DNA of 32,951 nucleotides. Source: Paenibacillus ihuae (GTDB lineage: Bacteria; Bacillota; Bacilli; Paenibacillales; Paenibacillaceae). Below the pieces are notes generated by a model. The model was not told where the DNA came from, did no database searches, and saw only the letters and a list, made by a program, of their open reading frames with translations. The stretch lies in the NCBI RefSeq assembly GCF_001368795.1, contig NZ_LN831198.1:1445409-1478359 (forward strand). The letters run 5' to 3'. Made by a program: the position numbers and the translations under genes. Shown piece after piece: positions 1 to 7,992 of the stretch; position 1 is the stretch's first letter; every line of letters begins with the position of its first letter.

Positions 1-2
1 TG

Positions 3-329
3 ACGGGCGTTGCCCTCGATGAACTGGCGGAACAAGGGCTGCTTCCCCAGCCGCTGCAGGCGGTGATGGAAGCGGATGAATCGCTCTACGGGGCGGACGA
101 GACTCTGGCGCTCGGCATCACGGGGGTCTATGGCATGATCGGACTGACAGGCTTTGGTTATCTGGACAAAATAAAGCTCGGCATTATCGGCAGCCTGAAC
201 GATGATCCGGGGAAAATCCACGTCTTTCTGGATGATCTGGTGGCCGGAATTGCCGCCGCTGCTTCAGCCAGAATTGCCCATCGTCATGAAGGGGCGAAGG
301 TGTATCCCCATGTCACCGGTACGCCATAA
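3..329 (+). CDS. Phosphatidylglycerophosphatase A family protein, C-terminal part
   Basis: The gene enters from the left edge, so only the last 108 codons are present and the start is not visible. The family removes phosphate from phosphatidylglycerophosphate to make phosphatidylglycerol, or is a close relative of that enzyme (Gram-positive YutG type). The segment SLYGADETLALGITGVYGMI followed by GFGYLDKIK and a late FLDDLVAGIAAAA segment resembles the Gram-positive PgpA-like family; the paired aspartates followed by an Ala/Gly-rich helix match the conserved DD-x-x-AG region of PgpA. The coding frame is open from base 3 and ends in TAA. It is followed by about 60 bp before a separate promoter, so it is probably the last gene of an upstream unit. 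Function of the particular protein is inferred. Confidence 0.75.
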   Translation, partial: TGVALDELAEQGLLPQPLQAVMEADESLYGADETLALGITGVYGMIGLTGFGYLDKIKLGIIGSLNDDPGKIHVFLDDLVAGIAAAASARIAHRHEGAKVYPHVTGTP

Positions 330-390
330 TTGATCCGCTGTTAGCTGACGAATGCGGCCTCCTGGTCTGGCTTCCTCTGCTTTACTCCTG

Positions 391-420
391 TTGCGGGAAA
401 AAAGAAAACTGTGTTATCAT
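391..420 (+). promoter_or_regulatory. Sigma-A-like promoter with extended -10 for the 62-aa gene
   Basis: TTGCGG (391-396) and TATCAT (415-420) are separated by 18 bp. TG at 412-413 gives an extended -10 (TGTTATCAT). Transcription would begin near 427, about 50 bp before the ATG at 478. Assigned by eye. Confidence 0.5.
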
Positions 421-477
421 GATTCCATTATACGCGGGATACGGCTGGGAATTGAGATTAGGGAGGCTTTGCAGGGC

Positions 478-666
478 ATGTGGACGGTAATCTATATAGC
501 GCCAACCGCCAAAGTGGCAGATATGATTCAGAGCAAGCTTACGGAAGAAGGTTTCATGGTCAAGTGCCGTCCGATTAATATGTCCAAGCAGCAATTTGAA
601 ATTCTGGTTCCTTCAGGCGAGCTTGAGGAAGTTCAGGAAGCCCTTAATCTGATTTTACATCCCTAA
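478..666 (+). CDS. Small conserved protein, DUF2007-like fold suspected
   Basis: This 62-residue protein starts at ATG 478 behind AGGGAGG (460-466). A longer in-frame reading from 352 exists, but that extension is low in plausible protein character, overlaps the promoter at 391-420 and has no ribosome binding site. The sequence (MWTVIYIAPTAKVADMIQSK, then a KCRPINMSKQQFEILVPSGE segment) predicts a small beta-alpha-beta fold like the short putative signal-transducing proteins of DUF2007 type. Small proteins of this type occur just upstream of accD in Bacillales, sometimes with an unsupported 'glutamate decarboxylase' label. There is no signal peptide, membrane segment or cysteine pair. I do not know its function. 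The accDA promoter overlaps its 3' end. Confidence 0.7.
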   Translation: MWTVIYIAPTAKVADMIQSKLTEEGFMVKCRPINMSKQQFEILVPSGELEEVQEALNLILHP

Positions 667-682
667 TTTAAAAATCTATAGT
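654..682 (+). promoter_or_regulatory. Sigma-A-like promoter for accDA
   Basis: TTTACA (654-659) and TATAGT (677-682) are separated by exactly 17 bp; each matches the sigma-A consensus at five of six positions. The -35 box lies inside the last codons of the preceding small gene. Predicted start is near 689, leaving a leader of about 50 nt before accD. Confidence 0.6.
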
Positions 683-742
683 GCAGTAATAACAGCGGCA
701 AGCTGCTGAATGCGCAAATAAACGGCTGAAGAGGTGCGACCC

Positions 743-1636
743 TTGTTCAAAGATTTATTTCAGAAAAAACGGAAGTACGCGACTATTCCTTCAGAGCGTC
801 TGGAGCGGAGCGGCGGACCGGCGGAAGGCGAACGCCCGAAGCGGGAGATTCCCGAAGGGCTTATGAGCAAATGCAGTAAATGCGGTACGATCCAGTACAG
901 TAAGGAACTGGAGAAGAATTACAAGGTATGCCCGTCCTGCGGCTATCATATGCGGCTGAACGCGATGGAGCGGATCGCCATGACTCTTGATCCCGAAGGG
1001 TTTACCCAGTTTGACAGCGAGATGGCCTCCGTTGACCCGCTGCAGTTTCCGGGCTATGCCTCGAAGCTGGAGCAGCAGCAGTCCAAAACCGGACAAGTTG
1101 AAGCTGTAATCACCGGCCAGGGAACGATCGGCGGCCACCCGGTCATTGTAGCTGTAATGAATTTCGAATTCTTCAGCGGCAGTATGGGTTCGGTTGTCGG
1201 CGAGAAGATCACCCGAGCCGTGGAAGAAGCTACGGAGAAGAAGCTGCCGATGCTGATTTTCTCCACTTCGGGCGGTGCCCGGATGCAGGAAAGTATTCTC
1301 AGTCTGATGCAGATGGCGAAGACCAGCGCAGCCCTGGCCCGGTTTGGCGAGGCCGGAGGATTATATATTTCGATTATTACCGACCCAACGACAGGTGGTG
1401 TCTCCGCGAGCTTTGCGAGCCTTGGCGACATTATTATTGCCGAGCCCGGGGCGGTGTTCGGATTCGCAGGAAGAATTGTAATAGAGCAGACGATCCGGCA
1501 GAAGCTGCCGGATGATTTCCAGACAGCTGAATTTAATCTTCAGCACGGACAGCTTGATCTGGTGGTGCATCGTAAGGAAATGCGGTCGACGCTAACCAAG
1601 CTTTTGGAATTGCATGATGTGAAAGGGGGATTTTAG
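743..1636 (+). CDS. accD: Acetyl-CoA carboxylase carboxyltransferase subunit beta
   Basis: AccD pairs with AccA as the carboxyltransferase half of acetyl-CoA carboxylase, moving the carboxyl group from carboxybiotin on AccB to acetyl-CoA to give malonyl-CoA for fatty acid synthesis in the cytoplasm. The N-terminal zinc ribbon is complete: Cys44, Cys47, Cys63 and Cys66. The crotonase-like core carries GGARMQES and [13 protein letters not shown] chose TTG 743 as start: it gives [13 protein letters not shown], matching the usual AccD N-terminus, and GAGGTG (731-736) lies 6 bp upstream. The GTG at 734 is itself part of that ribosome binding site. Length 297 aa is normal. accA follows after a single base, so the two are translated from one message. 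Confidence 0.96.
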   Translation: MFKDLFQKKRKYATIPSERLERSGGPAEGERPKREIPEGLMSKCSKCGTIQYSKELEKNYKVCPSCGYHMRLNAMERIAMTLDPEGFTQFDSEMASVDPLQFPGYASKLEQQQSKTGQVEAVITGQGTIGGHPVIVAVMNFEFFSGSMGSVVGEKITRAVEEATEKKLPMLIFSTSGGARMQESILSLMQMAKTSAALARFGEAGGLYISIITDPTTGGVSASFASLGDIIIAEPGAVFGFAGRIVIEQTIRQKLPDDFQTAEFNLQHGQLDLVVHRKEMRSTLTKLLELHDVKGGF

Positions 1637-1637
1637 G

Positions 1638-2639
1638 TTGGCGGGAGAGTTGCCTTTTGAAATGCCTCTGGTAGAAATGCGCAAGAAGATCGCTGAGCTG
1701 AAGCAGTTTGGCGATGAGAAGGGCATCGATTTCACCGATGAAGTTGCCCGGCTTGAAGAACGTTACCGCGTACTCGCGGAAGAAATATATTCAAACATCT
1801 CGGCTCCCCAGAAAATGCATCTCGCCCGGCATCACGGGCGTCCGACGTCGCTTGATCTGATCGGACTGATCTTTACGGATTTCATGGAGCTGCACGGCGA
1901 CCGCTTGTTCGGAGACGACCTTGCGGTAGTCGGCGGGATTGCCAAGCTGAACGGCATGCCGGTTACCGTCATCGGCCAGCAGCGGGGCAAGGATACGAAA
2001 GAGAACATTCTGCGCTTCTTCGGCAGTGCGCATCCCGAGGGCTTCCGCAAAGCGATGCGGCTGATGAAGCAGGCGGAGAAGTTTGGCCGTCCCATCATCA
2101 CCTTTATTGATACCAAGGGAGCTTACCCCGGAAATACGGCAGAGGAACGCGGACAGTCTGAAGCGATTGCGCGCAGTCTCTACGAGATGTCCCAGCTTGC
2201 TGTGCCTGTCGTCTGCGTTGTCATTGGTGAAGGCGGCAGCGGCGGAGCTTTGGCGCTGGCGGTCGGCAATCGTGTCCTGATGCTGGAGCATGCCATCTAT
2301 TCAGCGATCTCCCCGAACGGTGCTGCCTCCATCCTGTGGAAGGATGCAGGCAAGGCAGAGCAGGCGGCTGAAGCGATGAAGATTACAGCAGCTGATCTTT
2401 TGGCGATGGAAGTGATTGAAGAAATCGTCCCTGAGCCGAGGGGCGGGGCGCACCATGATTATGAAGCAGCCGCGGCGGCAATCAAGGATGCCGTATGGCG
2501 CCATTTGCAGGAACTGTCCGGTCTGGACCCCGCAGAGCTCAAAGAGGACCGCTACCGTAAATTCCGCAAAATCGGCGAGTTTGCCGAAGGCACGCAGGAG
2601 TCAGCGATCCTTGAAGAAGAAGTCCAGAACGTGGAGTAG
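1638..2639 (+). CDS. accA: Acetyl-CoA carboxylase carboxyltransferase subunit alpha
   Basis: AccA is the partner of AccD in the carboxyltransferase complex. The protein (333 aa, slightly longer than the usual 315-325) has the family features [18 protein letters not shown], the [11 protein letters not shown] loop, [29 protein letters not shown] and the oxyanion-hole region [14 protein letters not shown]. It starts with TTG 1638, one base after the accD stop; AAAGGGGG (1622-1629) provides the ribosome binding site inside the end of accD, which implies tight coupling and equal subunit production. A terminator follows about 90 bp downstream. In Bacillus subtilis pfkA follows accA; here it does not. 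Confidence 0.96.
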   Translation: MAGELPFEMPLVEMRKKIAELKQFGDEKGIDFTDEVARLEERYRVLAEEIYSNISAPQKMHLARHHGRPTSLDLIGLIFTDFMELHGDRLFGDDLAVVGGIAKLNGMPVTVIGQQRGKDTKENILRFFGSAHPEGFRKAMRLMKQAEKFGRPIITFIDTKGAYPGNTAEERGQSEAIARSLYEMSQLAVPVVCVVIGEGGSGGALALAVGNRVLMLEHAIYSAISPNGAASILWKDAGKAEQAAEAMKITAADLLAMEVIEEIVPEPRGGAHHDYEAAAAAIKDAVWRHLQELSGLDPAELKEDRYRKFRKIGEFAEGTQESAILEEEVQNVE

Positions 2640-2730
2640 CAGGACGTCGTTATTTGCACTTTCACACATATGTAAAATCCTTCCAGTCCAGAGTTTGGAA
2701 AGACTGGAGTATACATTTATTTCCACAGCA

Positions 2731-2765
2731 ATCATTCCGTGAACCTTGCGGGATGATTTTTATTT
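2731..2765 (+). terminator. Rho-independent terminator of accDA
   Basis: A 9-bp stem (ATCATTCCG 2731-2739 with CGGGATGAT 2749-2757, one G-T wobble) with a 9-nt loop is followed by a T-rich run. The rest of 2640-2969 holds only the pyk promoter and leader. Confidence 0.75.
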
Positions 2766-2820
2766 TGCGGACAAGCGTCGTAAATTCGACTTATATTTAC
2801 ACGGAAAAGACGCTAGAACA

Positions 2821-2849
2821 TTGATTTTGTTTCCAGTTTGCAGTAATAT
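2821..2849 (+). promoter_or_regulatory. Sigma-A-like promoter of pyk
   Basis: TTGATT (2821-2826) and TAATAT (2844-2849) lie 17 bp apart, each four of six to consensus. The predicted leader is about 115 nt, long enough for extra control, but I see no clear hairpin in it. Confidence 0.45.
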
Positions 2850-2969
2850 TCATTAGGGCGCGGTAAAAGGTACGTGTGACAAAGTTCCTATACAAACAGC
2901 AAGCCTTATAGTAGATTTTGTAGTTGGAAAAAGTGAGACAGAGAGAACGAAAAAACGGAGGAAAACCTA

Positions 2970-4394
2970 ATGCGGAAAAGTAAAATTGTATGTACGATCG
3001 GACCTGCTAGTGAATCGTTGGAGAATATCAAAAAATTGATTTTGGCTGGTATGAATGTAGCCCGTCTGAACTTCTCCCACGGCGACTTTGAAGAGCACGG
3101 CAACCGGATTAAAACCATTCGTCAGGCATCTAAAGAACTGGGTAAAACCGTTGCTATCCTGCTCGACACCAAAGGACCGGAGATTCGCACCGGCAAGCTG
3201 GAAGTAGAACCGATTGAACTGGTTCAGGACGAGTACCTGACATTGACTACGGAAGAAATCCTTGGTGACCAGAACCGTATCTCGATTACTTACAGCGATC
3301 TTCCTAACGATGTTCAAGTAGGATCGACTATCCTGATCGACGACGGTCTTATCGGACTTACAGTAGTTGACATTCAAGGCACAGAAATCAAGACCCGTAT
3401 TGTTAACGGCGGTACGATCAAGAGCAAAAAAGGCGTTAACGTACCGGGAGTTTCTATCTCCCTGCCGGGCATTACAGAAAAAGATACCAACGATATCGTT
3501 TTTGGGATCGGACAGGACATCGATTTTATCGCCGCTTCCTTCGTTCGCAAAGCCAGCGACGTTCAGGAAATCCGTGCACTGCTTGAGAAGCATGACGCTT
3601 CCCATATCCAAATCATCTCCAAGATCGAAAACCAAGAAGGTGTCGATAATCTTGATGAAATTTTGGCGGTTTCCGACGGCCTTATGGTTGCCCGTGGTGA
3701 CCTCGGCGTAGAAATTCCTGCTGAAGATGTGCCTTTGGCTCAGAAGCTGATGATTCAAAAATGTAACATTGCCGGCAAGCCGGTAATCACAGCTACCCAA
3801 ATGCTGGATTCCATGCAGCGCAACCCGCGTCCTACCCGCGCTGAAGCGAGTGACGTAGCGAACGCTATCTTCGACGGAACAGATGCAATCATGCTGTCCG
3901 GTGAAACTGCTGCCGGGAAATATCCGGTAGAATCCGTACTCACAATGTCCCGCATTGCTGAGAAAGCGGAATCCGCGCTGAACCACCGTGAAATCTTCAT
4001 GAAGCAACAAATTGCCCAAGAAACAACGGTTACTGAAGCTATCAGCCAATCCGTAGCGATCTCCGCTCTGGACCTGAATGCTAAAGCTATCATTTCTTCG
4101 ACAGTAACTGGCCACACTGCACGCGTGGTTTCTAAATACCGTCCTAAATCCCAAATCATTGCCGTAACCACTCAAGAAAGAACTATGCGTCAACTGGCAC
4201 TGGTATGGGGCGTAACGCCAGTATTCGGACCAGAAGCAACTTCTACAGACGAACTGCTCCAAACTGCTCTTACAGGCGGTAAAGCTTCCGGTCTGGTAAA
4301 AGCAGGCGATCTCGTTGTGATCACTGCCGGTATTCCACTGGGACGTTCCGGTTCCACTAACCTCGTGAAAGTGGACACGATTCCTGCCGACTAA
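2970..4394 (+). CDS. pyk: Pyruvate kinase
   Basis: Converts phosphoenolpyruvate and ADP to pyruvate and ATP, the last step of glycolysis, in the cytoplasm. The TIM-barrel active-site pieces are all present: Arg32/Asn34/Ser36 in ARLNFSHG, the [13 protein letters not shown] strand leading into the B domain, [12 protein letters not shown] with the catalytic lysine, and [12 protein letters not shown] with the metal ligands. At 474 aa it lacks the extra C-terminal PEP-utiliser-like domain (about 110 aa) found in B. subtilis and Geobacillus pyruvate kinase, so it has the compact form seen in many other bacteria. ATG 2970 is preceded by GGAGG (2957-2961). It stands as a single-gene unit between its own promoter and a strong terminator. 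The long open antisense frame opposite it is not taken as a gene. Confidence 0.97.
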   Translation: MRKSKIVCTIGPASESLENIKKLILAGMNVARLNFSHGDFEEHGNRIKTIRQASKELGKTVAILLDTKGPEIRTGKLEVEPIELVQDEYLTLTTEEILGDQNRISITYSDLPNDVQVGSTILIDDGLIGLTVVDIQGTEIKTRIVNGGTIKSKKGVNVPGVSISLPGITEKDTNDIVFGIGQDIDFIAASFVRKASDVQEIRALLEKHDASHIQIISKIENQEGVDNLDEILAVSDGLMVARGDLGVEIPAEDVPLAQKLMIQKCNIAGKPVITATQMLDSMQRNPRPTRAEASDVANAIFDGTDAIMLSGETAAGKYPVESVLTMSRIAEKAESALNHREIFMKQQIAQETTVTEAISQSVAISALDLNAKAIISSTVTGHTARVVSKYRPKSQIIAVTTQERTMRQLALVWGVTPVFGPEATSTDELLQTALTGGKASGLVKAGDLVVITAGIPLGRSGSTNLVKVDTIPAD

Positions 4395-4431
4395 GATACG
4401 CGTCTATACGCTGATCTATTAAATGTTATAT

Positions 4432-4466
4432 AAAAAGCAATGGTGTAATCCGCCATTGCTTTTTTG
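4432..4466 (+). terminator. Rho-independent terminator of pyk
   Basis: A perfect 9-bp stem (AAGCAATGG 4435-4443 with CCATTGCTT 4453-4461), extendable by three A-T pairs, has a 9-nt loop and a T tract. The A run on the other side lets it also serve the convergent minus-strand peptidase gene. Confidence 0.9.
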
Positions 4467-4498
4467 CTTGATATCAGGGCTTCAAATGTTTATATTGG

Positions 4499-5242
4499 CT
4501 AAGAGCGAACAGAAATGGGGCTTTTCAAGTAAGCTTGAGATAGTCCTTTGCGATATATACGTTTCACTGTAAAAGCATCGCCCCTGGCATTGGGGCTTGA
4601 AGGCACGGCAACCGTAATTTTGTTTTGGATCATGATCCCCCCGTCACTGGCAGTGAGCTTAGGGCTTTTACCGTTAACCCGGCAGCAGCTGAAGCGTGTC
4701 GGCGTCAACTGGGCTAAGGGGGCCACGGTGCTGCCGATCTGAGGTGCTTCCAGAATCCATTCGGCAGAACTCTGCGGACCGTTATAGCGCTGGAGGGTAC
4801 GAAAGGTCCATTGCTTGCTCAAATTACACAGTAGGATACACCATTTACCGCTGCTGACCTTCAGGATCGTAGCCCGCATCCGGTCACCCGGTGAGACCGG
4901 GAGCTGGATAACCGTCTCTGCTGCAGGCAGGATCTCCCACCAGGCGTAATAGTGGACCGTTCCGTTTACGGATTCATGTCCGGTGCCGGTCTGAATCAGG
5001 CTGCTGTTCTTGAAGCCGTCGATCCCGATCCATACTGAAGAATAAGTGGGTTTAGATGTCGGTTTTACGAAGGGTACGATCCACTCGGCGGAAATCCGCC
5101 GGAAGGCGCCTTTTTTGCCTCTTATCGCATATCCGCTCCAGTTGCTTGACGTCCAGCCGAAACCGGTGATCCGGTTTCTGTTCTGGTTAGTTTTATCCGT
5201 ATAACAGGGCTGACTGCGCTTTAATCTATGAACTGTGCTCAC
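4499..5242 (-). CDS. G1 family (eqolisin-type) glutamic endopeptidase
   Basis: A 247-aa protein recognisable as a glutamic peptidase, a beta-sandwich protease family best known from acid-secreting fungi and found in some bacteria. The family signatures are in order: SSNWSGYA (32-39), VWIGIDG (70-76), LIQTG with the presumed catalytic Gln84, YAWWEILP (99-106) and AEWILEAP (160-167), where Glu165 aligns with the fungal catalytic glutamate (from memory of the Scytalidium enzyme; Glu161 is the other candidate). No signal peptide or pro-region is seen: the N-terminus is polar and basic, unlike the secreted fungal enzymes. The start is GTG (5240-5242) with a GGCGGTGG site just upstream. It stands alone, convergent with pyk. 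Substrate and location are unknown. Confidence 0.85.
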   Translation of the reverse strand: MSTVHRLKRSQPCYTDKTNQNRNRITGFGWTSSNWSGYAIRGKKGAFRRISAEWIVPFVKPTSKPTYSSVWIGIDGFKNSSLIQTGTGHESVNGTVHYYAWWEILPAAETVIQLPVSPGDRMRATILKVSSGKWCILLCNLSKQWTFRTLQRYNGPQSSAEWILEAPQIGSTVAPLAQLTPTRFSCCRVNGKSPKLTASDGGIMIQNKITVAVPSSPNARGDAFTVKRIYRKGLSQAYLKSPISVRS

Positions 5243-5344
5243 TTGTCCACCGCCTTCAATTAGGTTCTGCTCTATCTAATGCGGTGAACTCTCGTAAAGG
5301 TTGGGTTATCTGTTAAAAAGGATTGGAGAGGACTTATAGTATCT

Positions 5345-6527
5345 ATGAATAAATTACTGAAGCTGCGCGGCTTCTATCTCTTTTTTGGGCTTGGCCGGAG
5401 GCTCTTTCGGCTCCTATCTGACACTGCTTCTGAAGTATAACGGTATGGATGTCAGCCAGATCGGCATGATGATGGCCACCGGTACATTGATCGCCATCTG
5501 CATTCAGCCGGTGTGGGGTCTAATCGCTGACAGATACAATCAGGCACGCCTTGTACTGATCCTTAGTGTGGCCGTGCCGGCGGTGCTGGCTGTTTTTTAC
5601 CGCTTCGAATATTTCATGGTATTGCTGCTGATTTACACAGTGTCCACCATCTTCTCGTCTACACAGGCCCCTATCGCCGATTCTTACGCCATTGCAGCCG
5701 CGAACAAGGCCGGGTCCTCTTACGGCAGCATCCGGCTGATGATGAGCATAGGAGCGGCTGTGGGGGCCTATGCGGGCGGGCAATATATTGAGAATTTCTC
5801 CGTATCCACAATCTGGCTGCCTTTTCTGGTCCTGAATTCGGCTGCGGTAATCATTGCCCTGACACTGCCGAAGCAGGCAGAGGAGAATCACATGATGAGC
5901 CAGTCCTTCTCCCAGGGTGTCAAGAAGCTGCTTGGCAACCGCGTCTTTCTGGCCTTTCTGGGCGGATGTTTTCTCGTTAACCAGACGATGGCGGCGTTTG
6001 GCACATACTTTGTGGTAGCTTTTCAATCGGTTGGCGGTTCTGCGAGCCATGCCGGAATTGCCCTGTTTATTGCTTCCTTTACTAATGTGCCTTCCATGCT
6101 GTATGCCTCGAAGGTTATCCGTAAGCTCGGACGCGAACGCACGCTGCTGCTTGGCGCGCTTATCTATGTACTGCGCTGGGGTATACAAGTGGCCTTCCCT
6201 TACCCTTCGGTAATGATCGGAGTGCAGGTGCTGCACGGCCTGTCCTTTGGCCTCTTTTATATCGCTGCTGTGGAATATGTATCTCAAATTACTTCTTCAG
6301 AAATGCAGGCGACGGGTCAAAGTGTCTTTAATATCGTCTTTTCCGGATTTGCCGGTATTCTGGGCAATCTGCTGAATGGCTTTCTGCTGAGCGAGGGAGG
6401 CGTGGAGCTGATGAATCTGTCCTGCATGCTTAGTGCCGCAATTGGAGCGGTTCTGCTGCTTTACGTTGCCAGAAGCTCGCGAAGCAAAGTTCCACGGCCG
6501 GTGCCTTCGAACGGGCTGGGACTCTAG
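5345..6527 (+). pseudogene. MFS transporter gene with a +1 frameshift in a T6 run
   Basis: The downstream frame (from about 5385) encodes a major facilitator superfamily permease of the MFS_1-like/nucleoside-symporter type with about 12 hydrophobic segments and the loop motif QPVWGLIADRYNQARL. The natural start is not in that frame: ATG 5345, behind GGAGAGG (5325-5331, about 13 bp), gives MNKLLKLRGFYLFFGLGRR and stops at TAA 5438-5440. Removing one T from the run at 5381-5386 joins the two parts into MNKLLKLRGFYLFLGLAGGS, which matches the usual N-terminus and would give 393 aa. The TTG at 5385 has no ribosome binding site and would cut off most of the first helix. This is a recent frameshift, an assembly error, or slippage. 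Substrate unknown. Confidence 0.75.
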
Positions 6528-6568
6528 AGCTGTATAACAGGACTGACATTACAGAAAGGGGCATTTTT

Positions 6569-7102
6569 GTGGAATCACGTACTCGGGTTCTGGCCAGCCG
6601 CTGGTACAGTACCGCTTTCCGCGTAAGATATCAGGAGACGGATCAGATGGGGGTGGTATATCATGCCAACTATCTGAGCTGGTTTGAGAGCGGGCGTACC
6701 GAAATGTTCCGCGGTCTTGGCTTTGCCTACCGTTCCCTTGAGGAATTGGGTGTGCTTCTTCCGGTGACTGCCGCAGATTTGCAATTCAAAAGCCCGGCAC
6801 GCTATGATGATCTTATTGCTGTGTATGCCCGGCTTAGTGTCTTTTCGGCATTGAGAGTGGTATATGAATACGAAATACGCCGGTTAACGGAGCGGGAAGA
6901 CGGCGGCCCCGGTAATCATTCCGGATCAGGTATGAAGTCAGAGCCGCTGGATCAGCCGTTGCCTGGCGAGCTGCTGGTTAGCGGATCAACCTCTCATGTC
7001 TGGCTAAACAAGGACTGGAAGCCGGTTAGGCTGGACCGGGCGCTGCCCGAGCTGTACCGCGCTATAACCGGGGCGCTGAGGGAAGAAGGAGGGGCAGTAT
7101 GA
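6569..7102 (+). CDS. Acyl-CoA thioesterase, YbgC/FadM-like hotdog fold
   Basis: A 177-aa protein of the 4-hydroxybenzoyl-CoA thioesterase (hotdog) superfamily, which hydrolyses acyl-CoA thioesters in the cytoplasm. The signature VRYQETDQMGVVYHANYLSW (residues 19-38) holds the catalytic Asp25 and the central helix start. Between beta strands, roughly residues 108-132, lies a Gly/Ser/Glu/Pro-rich insert that typical 130-150 aa members lack; it is probably a flexible loop. The start is GTG 6569 with AGAAAGGGG (6553-6561) upstream. Its TGA overlaps the ATG of fxsA by four bases, so the two are translationally coupled. Natural substrate is unknown. Confidence 0.85.
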   Translation: MESRTRVLASRWYSTAFRVRYQETDQMGVVYHANYLSWFESGRTEMFRGLGFAYRSLEELGVLLPVTAADLQFKSPARYDDLIAVYARLSVFSALRVVYEYEIRRLTEREDGGPGNHSGSGMKSEPLDQPLPGELLVSGSTSHVWLNKDWKPVRLDRALPELYRAITGALREEGGAV

Positions 7103-7497
7103 TTAGAAGTAAATGGCTGTGGGCTGCTATGTTTATTATCCCGGCCGTGGAATTATTCGGGTTCATCTTTGTTGCAGAACATCTTGGAGCACCCAAAGCG
7201 CTGCTGCTCATGCTGGTTACTTCGGTTATCGGTTTTCTCATGATGCGTTTTGAAGGTAAGAAGGTGCTGCAGGACAGCAGAGTGCAAATGCAGGAGGGCA
7301 AGGTGCCGGGACGGACCATGCTGGACGGCTTATGTATTTTTTTCGGCGGCCTGCTGCTGATTCTGCCGGGCTTCGTAACGGATATAATCGGTTTTTCACT
7401 GGTGTTTCCGCTGACCCGGCCACTGTACCGGGTTTTTCTGCTGAAATGGATCGAGAAGAAAATGAAAAACGGCACCTTCACTTTTTACCGGAGGTAA
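7099..7497 (+). CDS. fxsA: FxsA family membrane protein
   Basis: A 132-aa integral membrane protein of the FxsA family; in E. coli, overproduction of FxsA lets phage T7 plate on F-plasmid cells, and its normal role is unclear. Hydrophobic segments fall near residues 7-27, 32-50 and 78-105. The family block LLLMLVTSVIGFLMMRFEGK and the GGLLLILPGFVTDIIGFSLV segment followed by PLTRPLYR are present. A short basic tail (KKMKNGTFTFYRR) is predicted to be cytoplasmic. The AAGGAGGGG site just before ATG 7099 lies inside the thioesterase gene. A strong terminator follows. Confidence 0.9.
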   Translation: MIRSKWLWAAMFIIPAVELFGFIFVAEHLGAPKALLLMLVTSVIGFLMMRFEGKKVLQDSRVQMQEGKVPGRTMLDGLCIFFGGLLLILPGFVTDIIGFSLVFPLTRPLYRVFLLKWIEKKMKNGTFTFYRR

Positions 7498-7541
7498 TAG
7501 TCAGGCGGCCGTGTGTTTCATAGCTTTAGGGCTCGTTCAAG

Positions 7542-7578
7542 CGCCCCTGCTGACTTTGTGCAGCAGGGGCGTTTTATT
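7542..7578 (+). terminator. Rho-independent terminator after fxsA
   Basis: A perfect 11-bp stem (CGCCCCTGCTG 7542-7552 with CAGCAGGGGCG 7561-7571), 8-nt loop, then TTTTATT. Confidence 0.9.
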
Positions 7579-7653
7579 GCATTTAGCCATTAGACAAGGT
7601 AAACCAGCGTACCAATAAGCGCCTAACTGCCTGATCGCTTTATTGCTGCCAAT

Positions 7654-7818
7654 GCCGCGAGCGGGCGGAACTGCCAGAACAATGGGATAAATCCCATTAA
7701 TTAAGCCGCGAGCGGGCGGAACTGCCAGAACAATGGGATAAATCCCATTAATTAAGCCGCAAGCACGCGGAACGGCCAGAACAACGGGATAAATCCCATT
7801 AATTAAGCCGCAAGCGGG
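7654..7818. repeat. 51-bp tandem repeat, three full copies plus a 12-bp partial
   Basis: Copies begin at 7654, 7705 and 7756, and a fourth breaks off after about 12 bp at 7807. Copies 1 and 2 are identical over 51 bp; copy 3 differs at five positions. Each carries a near-perfect inverted repeat (AATGGGAT, AA, ATCCCATT) followed by TTAATTAA. Copy 3 has C for T in the left arm, which would remain a G-U pair in minus-strand RNA. Of six frames only one minus-strand frame is open through the array (7854 to 7537), reading GLINGIYPIVLAVPPAR per unit; it has no ribosome binding site, so I do not call a gene. The whole stretch 7579-7958 otherwise shows nothing I recognise. Confidence 0.95.
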
Positions 7819-7958
7819 AGGGAGAACAGTGTCCCCTCTCCCGGATTCCACCATATGATACAGTACTGTGAGCTATAGCCAACTATCCGGTCGGGCGTTC
7901 CTGCTATCCTGTTTCCTCTCCTGCCATGGGAGCATTGGATTTTCGCAAAGAGTATAGC

Positions 7959-7989
7959 AAGCTGTGCTTATGCGTAAGGCAGCTTTTTT
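7959..7989 (+). terminator. Plus-strand terminator-like hairpin facing ytvI
   Basis: AAGCTG (7959-7964) pairs with CAGCTT (7980-7985) and CTTA with TAAG inside, around a TGCG loop, followed by four more Ts. The T tail is on the plus strand, so it would stop rightward transcription before it runs antisense into the ytvI-like gene. Confidence 0.55.
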
Positions 7990-7992
7990 AGA

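Noticed and set aside
352..477. Longer start for the small protein before accD
   Set aside because: The extension overlaps a good promoter (391-420), has no ribosome binding site and lacks protein-like composition.
2967..4262. 431-codon minus-strand open frame opposite pyk
   Set aside because: Fully antisense to a clear pyruvate kinase gene; the translation has no recognisable domain and is a codon-bias shadow.
5381..5387. Programmed -1 ribosomal frameshift at T TTT TTG in the MFS gene
   Set aside because: The heptamer looks slippery, but a -1 shift leads into the wrong frame; the permease needs +1 or loss of one T.
7537..7854. Minus-strand open frame of 105 codons across the 51-bp repeats
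   Set aside because: No ribosome binding site before ATG 7854, the frame runs through the fxsA terminator, and codon changes between units are mostly non-synonymous. The openness follows from a period divisible by three.
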